From: Evernia prunastri
Taxonomy: Eukaryota > Ascomycota > Lecanoromycetes > Lecanorales > Parmeliaceae
NCBI GenBank assembly: GCA_003184365.1
Contig: NKYR01000005.1
Span: 434,001-498,000 of the forward strand
DNA: 64,000 bases
Direction of reading: 5' to 3'
This document shows, one piece after another, positions 56,846-64,000 of the stretch. The notes beneath the pieces are model-generated. The model was given only the letters and a program-made list of their open reading frames with translations, searched no databases and was not told the origin of the DNA. The first letter of the stretch is position 1. Every line of letters begins with the position of its first letter. Position numbers and translations under genes: made by a program.

Positions 56846-59425
56846 ATGACTCATACTTTGTCCATCCTCGTCATTTGCCTGATTCTGCGTCTTTTGGCTG
56901 ATAACACTGGGTCCCACGCCTCTGCGGCGGGAGTAAGGTATAACAACAGCTCGAAGAGCTACGAGAACGCGACCGAATTCTTTTCACTCGCAAGTTTGGA
57001 GTCTCCATTTCCGTACGACTTCCCAGATGCCAGCAATGTTGACAATCTGTTCCCAATGCCGGAATGCCATGGTTTAGTTCTGGAAGAAGCTACCGTTGAT
57101 TTTTTGCAAAATGCTATGAACGAGGGTCAGTTGACTAGTACGAAGATAGCATTGTGTTACTTGCGACGGATATATCAGACGGATCGCTACGCAAAGTGAG
57201 CTGAGACTTTTCTCTGCGTGTAATGTTCACACACCTATCGTACTTGTATTGCCATCCATGCCAAGATCCTTCGCGGACCGGATCTATGTCATGTTTCTTG
57301 CGTCTGCCTACTTCAGCCGCGACCTCAGAGAGAATAGCTTCTATAATTTCATATTCCCCTTCCTCTTATTCGGAAAACCATACAGTATAGGCCTGCATTG
57401 ATTCGCACTACCTTCTCTCAAGCTGTGGCGATCATAGATCACTAATCCCGAAGCATGAAGTGCAATACTAGAGCTAAATCCAGACTTTCTTGAAATCGCA
57501 TTCAGCCTTGATGCTGAGCGAGAAACTGGCCGAACTCGCGGTCCACTCCACGGCATCCCTTTCATCGTCAAAGACAACATTGCTACCAAAGACAATATGG
57601 AGACCACTGCTGGCAGCTGGGCGCTTCTCGGCTCAATCGTACCGCGTGATGCCCACGTAGTCGCTAGCCTCCGGCAGGCAGGAGCTCTGCTTCTTGGAAA
57701 GGCCACGCTGAGCGAATGGGCAGACATGCGCAGCAGTGACTATTCCGAAGGGTATTCGGGTAGAGGAGGCCAGGCACGAAGTCCATACAATCTGACTGTC
57801 AATCCTGGTGGTAGCAGCTCCGGGAGTGCTAGCGCTGTAGCAGGGAATCTGTGCATGTTTGCTCTAGGGACTGAGACCGATGGAAGCGGTACGCCGATGG
57901 ATTTCGCCTAGTATAAGGCGCTCTATAGTTAATCATATTCCGTTGCATAGTCATCAACCCCGCGGAAAGGAACGCTTTGGTAGGCATCAAGCCCACTGTC
58001 GGCCTGACGTCTCGTGCTGGGTACTAGTCGCATTCTATTCTTTCTTCGTAACAGCGTGGCTCACGGAGACAGTGTCATCCCCGAAAGCACTCACCAAGAC
58101 ACCGTTGGTACGTTTGCCAGGACAGTCCGGGACGCCGTCTACGCTTTAGACGTTATGTACGGCGTCGATCCGCGAGACAACTTCACGTTAGCTCAAAGAG
58201 GCAAGACACCTGATGGAGGCTACAGCCAATTTCTGACGAACAGTGATGCACTTCAAAATGCTACATTTGGATTACCATGGAAGAGCTTCTGGGCTCTTGC
58301 AAGCGAAGCTCAACAGGTATCTCTGCTCGGGCTTATAGAATTGATCAAAGGTGCTGGTGCCACTGTGATCAATGGTACTGAGTTGCCAGATTACCAGACG
58401 ATTGTCAGTCCGGATGGATGGGATTGGTGTGTCCACTCTGCCCGCATGAAAGATAGCTCATTCGCTTATCATATTCGTGACAGGGGCTATGGGACGACTC
58501 GAGGTTATCGAAACGAGTCCGAGTTGACCTATGTAAAAGTTCGTAAATATCCTTTTGTGGTTTGACTGTAATTGACTGAAACAATTAGGTCGATTTCTAC
58601 AACAACATTAAGACTTACTTGGCGGAACTTGGAAACACCGACATCAGATCTCTTGAGGATATTGTCCAGTGAGTAGGAATGTTTTAGGACTCTACTTTGC
58701 TCCTTTTAGGCAATTTTGCGACGAGCTGTTGAATACAAAGCTCTGCTTACCATGTGTCTGTGAATTAGATACAATTCCGACAATGATGGCACCGAGGGTG
58801 GAACGCCAAATCTACTACCCGCGTTTGCATCCGGGCAGGACCTCTTCCTGGCATCGCTAGCTACTAAGGGTATATTGACCCCTAAGCGTCCTTATGGCTA
58901 TCGGGGACACGTAGAATCCGAAGACAATGTCTCTGAGAGCCGACGGACCTAACTTGTACTAGGCATTATGAACTCAACATACTACGAGGCTTTGTCGTTC
59001 TGCCAATCATCCACTAGGGAAAACGGCATCGATGCTGCGCTGAAATATGACGGCAAGCAACTGTCTTCATTGTTGGTTCCGCCTGATGTGGGGCAGACGT
59101 ATCAGATCGCCGCTCAAGCTGGTACGTAACATAGAAGAGGCAAAAATGGCATAGGATCTGTGTACCACTGCTATCACCAAGCTAATGCGAAGACTATCCC
59201 CTCCCACTAGGCTATCCAATGATCACACTTCCCGCAAGCGTCAATTCAACAACCGGAATGCCATTCGGTCTTGCCCTCATGGGTACTGCGTGGTCTGAGA
59301 CGGAGCTAGTGAAGTGGGCTAGTGCAATCGAGGATTTGCAGCTGAAGGCGAACGGCACGTTTGGGAGATCTAAGCCGAGGTGGTACGGATATAAGCAGAG
59401 GAACATTCCTGTTTTGAATCTTTGA
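56846..59425 (+). CDS. Secreted amidase (amidase signature family)
   Basis: Exons 56846-57195, 57461-57888, 57951-58020, 58073-58538, 58589-58668, 58769-58869, 58963-59121, 59211-59425. All phases match; 622 aa. Residues 1-27 form a signal peptide, followed by Asn-rich, glycosylation-type sequence. The catalytic triad of the family is visible: Lys 154 in PFIVKDN, the cis-Ser in GGSSSGS (233-239), and the nucleophilic Ser about 259 in GTETDGS. Later QTYQIAAQAGYPMITLPA and SGMPFG-type sequence (TGMPFGLALMG) are typical of fungal amidases. The family hydrolyses amide bonds; the substrate here is not known. The first intron (265 nt) is long and may contain an insertion. No stop was found in the joined frame, so the gene appears functional. 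Confidence 0.87.
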
Positions 59426-60440
59426 GGGGCAATGAGGTCCAATGAGAAGATGCTAATGAGGCAAGTAGTTCAGTGGAGAAGAGTCACGAATCCAAAAATC
59501 GAGTATAACGCTGAACACCAAGAAGCCCGTGTATCTCAAGTTAGACTATATGCTCAAGCAGGTGAAGAGCTTGTTTGCTGCAAAGACAATCACATTTTAG
59601 GACTCTGCCAGGCCAAAATCAATACTTGCACAATAAAGGTTGCTATTCTGAGAGGCTATATTGTCAGACTCATTGTGAGAGCTTTGAAATTCGTCAGATC
59701 ATAACACTTTCTCCCCCTCGTCATGGCCTTTGTTTGTCTTGAAATTGTCCTTTCCGCATTGTGCCACGTCCTGCGATATACACAGCATACATGCGAATTG
59801 AACTTCTTCCCGTGTCCAGAACTGCGTTGACAGGGTCTTAGTAGATTTCTTCTAATTTCTTGGCTTAGTCTTTAAAGACTCTTGGACATGAATTGGGTTT
59901 TATTTTTTTTATCCTGGGGGTGTACGGGGGGCCACTTCTACAGGGTTGCCATAGATATGTATATGATACATCGAGACCCCTGGATATACCAACCGCCTCG
60001 TGTATAACCCCTCTGCGTCCTAAAGAGCCACTCTATCGTCCAATCATAGCTGCTCTTAGAATCCATAGCGATCTAATTTCTCTTTTGCACAAGAAATCAC
60101 CCTCGAGAGTATTCTATTCTCGATATTCTCTTTATGCATCTGTGACACAACTTATATCGAGAGCGATTAGAAATTCGAAGATCTCGAACGTGAAAGAGAA
60201 TCAAACCATTCCACAGTGATATTGAATAATCATCTTCTAGATATCTTCCATCTAACATTATCAAGAGTCGAGTATCCATAGTAAATCTAAGCTCATACGA
60301 TATTCGTGAAAGAGATATCGGTGTCTCAAAGTCTCTTCTAACCAAGTAGAGGAACCGTCGGATTAGGGGCGATGGCGTGTCATAGTATGCCGTTACTTCG
60401 ATAGGTGGTATATTGGCGTAAGGGGGAACCGATCGAGGTG
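59426..60440. other. AT-leaning intergenic stretch
   Basis: 3' flank of the amidase followed by repeat-like, low-coding sequence. Minus-strand frames at 60097-60345 are rich in Arg/Ser/Tyr, as expected in AT-rich relics. No gene was supported. Confidence 0.45.
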
Positions 60441-60444
60441 GCTG

Positions 60445-61400
60445 CTAATAAGAAATCCGGCTTTGGCGATATGCTGGGTTGGCGGAAGGAGGATGAGATC
60501 TATTGGCTCCCCTAACAGATAGAGGGTTCGTAGCCAGCACCGCGTACAGGTTGATCTCGTAGCTGGCCTTAGTCGTTAAAGACTCAATGGGTACGACACC
60601 CGTTTTATAGTATTTCTTGACTATAGTGTTGAAAAGTATGTTATTTAGTGGTTGTTGGTGTTGGTTCCCAGCCTCCTTCCGGCTCCCAGCCACATTGTCT
60701 GGCCAACCACCCAAATAGTATAGTACATAAGACTGCTCCAAGGGAGCTCTGGAATAATGAATCAATCTGTTGGAACGATTCAACACTCGAACGTCTCAAC
60801 ACTCGCTACCGCTAGTACTCTTTCGGCCTAGTACATTGATATATGAAGGCCTTTTCTTGTACATAGATTCCTTCTTCTTTAGATATCACATAAAAATACA
60901 ATAACTAGTAATTGGTCTCATAGCAGTAACTGTAGTATCTAGATATTTATTAACACTAATCAGTGTACTTCAATAATAGTACACAGATTAGCTAGACAAT
61001 ACTCTTGAAGAAAGTTCGCCTCGACGTCGTCGCGATAGCTTTACACGGTTTTATAATTACTTAGTCGATTTCGCTTATTTAATGATTTGATTAAATAGAA
61101 CTACAAGTATATATTTTTACTACAATTTTACACTTCTTTCAAGTCAGAGTAACGATCAAAAAACATTTTAGAAAACGATTCAACATAACACATTAAAATA
61201 AACTTTAAGAAGATTAATTTTTTAAAAATATCGACAGATATTATAATAGAGCGAAAGTTAAAGAATATATTGAATAAAGAAGTTAAATTAATAGATTTCA
61301 AAGAGAGATTTCATTAATTCGTTCGTTGAAGAATATAACAATATAAACTACACAAATAAATAACACTTTTTTGTCAGAACCGTGCCCAGAGTCAAGTCTA
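60445..61400. mobile_element. Possible LTR retrotransposon remnant
   Basis: TGTTGGAACG at 60768, a start often seen in Copia-type LTRs, precedes a sequence followed about 140 bases later by ATTGGTCTCATAGCAG, which resembles a primer-binding-site region. A minus-strand 113-residue frame (60445-60786) with element-like composition abuts it. From about 60840 to 61400 the DNA becomes strongly AT-rich with many short stops, as expected of RIP-mutated repeats. No reverse transcriptase motif or second LTR was found. The call is tentative. Confidence 0.3.
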
Positions 61401-61487
61401 ATGGGGGTAAATTGAATAAGACAACTAGATAAGGAGGAAATATGTACAGAAGAAGAGCGCTTAAATACTAGGAAGAATCCCCGCTAG

Positions 61488-61585
61488 CCTATGTGTCAAT
61501 GGGAATGTGTCAATAACCAATAAACACTCTATGTGCTAGACACATAGCCATAAACACTCCCTATGTGCCTGACACCTAGGGTACG
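61488..61585. repeat. Short direct and inverted repeats
   Basis: TAAACACTC-CTATGTG occurs at 61521 and 61551. CTATGTG-CTAGA-CACATAG forms a small hairpin, and CCTATGTGTCAAT stands just upstream. Confidence 0.7.
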
Positions 61586-62003
61586 TCCGTAACACAGCTC
61601 TCTAAACTTTTGATGTTTATAATTTCATTGAAATTAGTTGATCTTTTTCGACATGATTATAGAGATATAAGCGTTCTCTGCAGTCAATTGAGAGTGACAC
61701 TAATCTTACTAAAGACTTGAATATGTATAACTACTTTCTACAGCGCAATTGTGTGATTCGAGCGTTGCGAGAAAGTTTTAACTCAGAGAAGTTGTTTGAA
61801 GACAAATAGTCAATGATCCTTCCTCTTTTGGCAAGCGACTACATGTCGTGACGTCACGCGCCGACGCGTTTTGACGCCTCGGAGATCGGAGAACTTCAGC
61901 TCTACGAGTAATCGACAACACTCATTCTGTTGTAGTATATACCAAGCTCTGCATCAATTTGTTTCTTCGCTTCAAATTGTATTTTTCAGCCCAACCATAC
62001 GCC

Positions 62004-63302
62004 ATGCCTCAGCGTCGCTCCCACTTTCCCAACGCGTCCTCCAGCTCCACCCCCTTAAAACGGGCGTCCGATTCTACAACTCCCTCGCGCCAATCCAAGC
62101 GCATCAAGTCCTCGCCCATCACCTCTTCCAAGACTACTCCAAAGAAAAGCCCTTATTTCGAGCACCCTGACAGCTCAGATCCCGAGTCCGAGTCTGAGGT
62201 TGAAAAGGAGGCATCTGGATATGAGGATGAAGATGAATCTGCAAGCCTGATGTCATCGCCGCCGGAGAGCGAGGTCGAAGAGGAAGGAGACGAAGACGCA
62301 AGCGAGGATGATGCGCCCAAGAAGCGCAAGAAAGGCAGACCAGCGAAGAGCAATGGCAACACCGTAGTCACCAGCGCAGGGAAGAAGGGGCAAGAGCTGT
62401 GGAGACCAGGCGCGAAGATAAACGCTGCACCTGGAGAAGCAGTCTTTATCAAGCTGCCTAAAGCGAGGGAGGCAGGCAAGGTACCATATACGGACAGTAC
62501 CATACACCCGAACACGCTGTTGTTCCTCAAGGATCTGCGAGCCAACAACGACCGCGAATGGCTCAAGATGCACGACGCAGACTACCGGCAGTCGAAGAAG
62601 GATTTTGACTCGTTCGTGGAATGCCTCACGGAGAAAGTGATTGAGAAAGACGAAACCATTCCAGAATTACCGCCCAAAGATCTCACCTTCCGCATCTACC
62701 GTGATATTCGCTTCTCCCCGGATCCAACACCTTACAAAACGCACTTTTCGGCCGCCTGGTCGCGGACGGGGCGAAAAGGGCCGTACGCGGGTTACTACGT
62801 CCAGGTGCAGCCGAATGGATCGTTCGTGGGAGCTGGCGTCTGGCACCCAGAAGCGCCGCCTCTGGCGTTGATGCGCAACGACGTCGACCTGAAAAGTCAC
62901 AAGATCAAAGCGGTGCTGACGGCGGCGGCGCTCAGGAAAGAATTCTTGGGCGGTATAGCGGATGATGCGAAGAAGGCCGTCAAGGCGTTCGTGGGCATGA
63001 ACACGGAGAATATGCTCAAGACCAAGCCCAAGGGCTACGAGGTAGACAATCCCAACATCGACCTGTTGAAGCTGCGGAACTATACCATCGGCAAGAAGTT
63101 GAAGGACGAAGAGGTGCTTGGCCCTGGAGGTCTCGGGAGGGTGGCGGAGCTGATTGGGATCTTGACGCCTTTTGTTTCGTACCTGAACAGCGTGGTTATG
63201 CCGGATGAAGAACCGAGCTCTGATGACGAGGAAGGAGAAGAAGGAGAAGAAGAGGAAGAGGAGGAGGAGGAGGAGGAGGGAGAGGGAGAGGGAGATGAGT
63301 AA
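62004..63302 (+). CDS. DUF2461 family protein, nuclear-type acidic tail
   Basis: Single-exon ORF. ATG 62004 (432 aa) is preferred over in-frame 61959 because of its context (ACGCCATGCC) and the typical MPQRRSHF start. Residues 1-130 are basic and Ser-rich, then acidic (SDPESESEVEKEASGYEDED) and basic again (KKRKKGRPAKS), with nuclear localisation character. The DUF2461 domain starts near residue 165: TLLFLKDLRANNDREWLKMH, then DLTFRIYRDIRFSPDPTPYK, THFSAAWSRTGRKGPYAGYY and VQVQPNGSFVGAGVWHPEAP. The C-terminus is a long Glu/Asp/Gly tail. The family is widespread in bacteria and fungi, but its activity is unknown. The gene is intact. Confidence 0.88.
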   Translation: MPQRRSHFPNASSSSTPLKRASDSTTPSRQSKRIKSSPITSSKTTPKKSPYFEHPDSSDPESESEVEKEASGYEDEDESASLMSSPPESEVEEEGDEDASEDDAPKKRKKGRPAKSNGNTVVTSAGKKGQELWRPGAKINAAPGEAVFIKLPKAREAGKVPYTDSTIHPNTLLFLKDLRANNDREWLKMHDADYRQSKKDFDSFVECLTEKVIEKDETIPELPPKDLTFRIYRDIRFSPDPTPYKTHFSAAWSRTGRKGPYAGYYVQVQPNGSFVGAGVWHPEAPPLALMRNDVDLKSHKIKAVLTAAALRKEFLGGIADDAKKAVKAFVGMNTENMLKTKPKGYEVDNPNIDLLKLRNYTIGKKLKDEEVLGPGGLGRVAELIGILTPFVSYLNSVVMPDEEPSSDDEEGEEGEEEEEEEEEEEGEGEGDE

Positions 63303-64000
63303 GAGGGCTCATCTGTCAGATAGACCTCTATAAATTGCGAAAACCTTGGATGTCTCTGAGCCTTTCGAAGACTGCGACAATTGTACCGTGTTGCTGCCAC
63401 CAAATCCAACCGAACAAATAAGATAATCTAGGAGCCCCCACGCTCCGTACAACACCTCGATCCTACATCCCTTCGTTAATTGCCCTGGTGTCGGAAAGGA
63501 CAATCCGAGCGAACTTCCCACAGCTCCTACCACATGCACATCCTACGGCCCTCCCTCCTACCTCACCCATGAGCCCCACCTCTCGAAGAGCAGACTTCAT
63601 TTCCATGTGCTCACAGCGTCTGACACCATCCATAACCATATCCCCAGCGAAGCCCCCAACGACGCCTCAGACCAGCGGAGGGCCCGCCCCATGGCTCGCT
63701 CGGTTTCCTTTTTGCTAGCCTCGATACGACCCCCAAAAAAGCCTCGCTGCAGCCGCCACCCACTTCTGCCTGAGTCATCTCACGATCTATGTCGTAGTCG
63801 AAATGGCATGGGCTTACTTATTCGTCGTCTATCGCAGGCGGTACGTGCTAGGCAATTTCACCAGTGTTGCTGGTGTCTGGTGTAACTTTGGCTGCCTTTT
63901 TTTTTTGTGTGGCGTGCGAGGTCAGCGGAAGCTGGACTGAAGACTGTGGGGGTGAATAGGTGGGTCGACAGAGGAGTTGCTTGGGAACTTGGGTCTCCAC
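63303..64000. other. 3' flank and window end, no firm gene
   Basis: Overlapping short ORFs (63488-63718, 63607-63885) are Ser/Pro/Arg-rich and not clearly coding. A gene may begin beyond the window edge. Confidence 0.45.

Overview
This is nuclear DNA of a filamentous ascomycete (Pezizomycotina, possibly Dothideomycetes; the class is a guess). Genes on both strands are split by short introns of about 45-90 nt with GTAnGT-type donors, CTAAC/CTGAC branch sites and YAG acceptors. Fungal-specific families are present: Sulfotransfer_4, RTA1, Zn2Cys6, an NLR with a lipase-like domain, and DUF2461. All exon joins were made by eye from splice consensus, reading-frame continuity and recalled family motifs. 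No search was run.

Layout. 0-9.8 kb: 3' part of a large C2H2-finger protein, a small basic protein candidate, a sulfotransferase-like gene with a C-terminal anchor, a small Cys/His protein and an F-box-like gene with a frame problem. 9.8-12.6 kb: no convincing gene. 12.6-18.4 kb: a tandem array of four diverged small paralogs, each with one intron at the same relative place. Copies 2 and 4 share a nearly identical core promoter, and spacer blocks are duplicated along with the genes. 19-20.6 kb: an intact SAM methyltransferase. 22.3 kb: a tiny secreted Gly/Pro/His-rich protein. 24.4-35.3 kb: two F-box-like paralogs flanking a decayed unknown gene and a P-type ATPase that has a stop codon directly before its phosphorylated aspartate. 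36.8-40.8 kb: a complete lipase/NB-ARC/TPR NLR. 42.3-46.9 kb: a second sulfotransferase-like gene and two conserved hypothetical genes. 48.2-49.5 kb: an SRPK-like kinase with an in-frame stop. 50-53.9 kb: a Zn2Cys6 regulator (with a possible 2-nt micro-exon and a frame shift) divergent from an RTA1-type membrane protein. 55.7-59.4 kb: a small secreted protein divergent from a secreted amidase. 59.4-62 kb: AT-rich, repeat-like DNA. 62-63.3 kb: a DUF2461 nuclear-type protein.

The window reads as an accessory region in flux. It has local tandem duplication, an NLR whose TPR repeats are nearly identical, and several genes carrying single lesions in otherwise conserved frames. The best candidates for something undescribed are the four-gene array, the ATPase stop at the catalytic motif, the NLR repeat array and the 2-nt exon in the zinc-cluster gene. 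No biosynthetic gene cluster, rRNA, tRNA or CRISPR was recognised.
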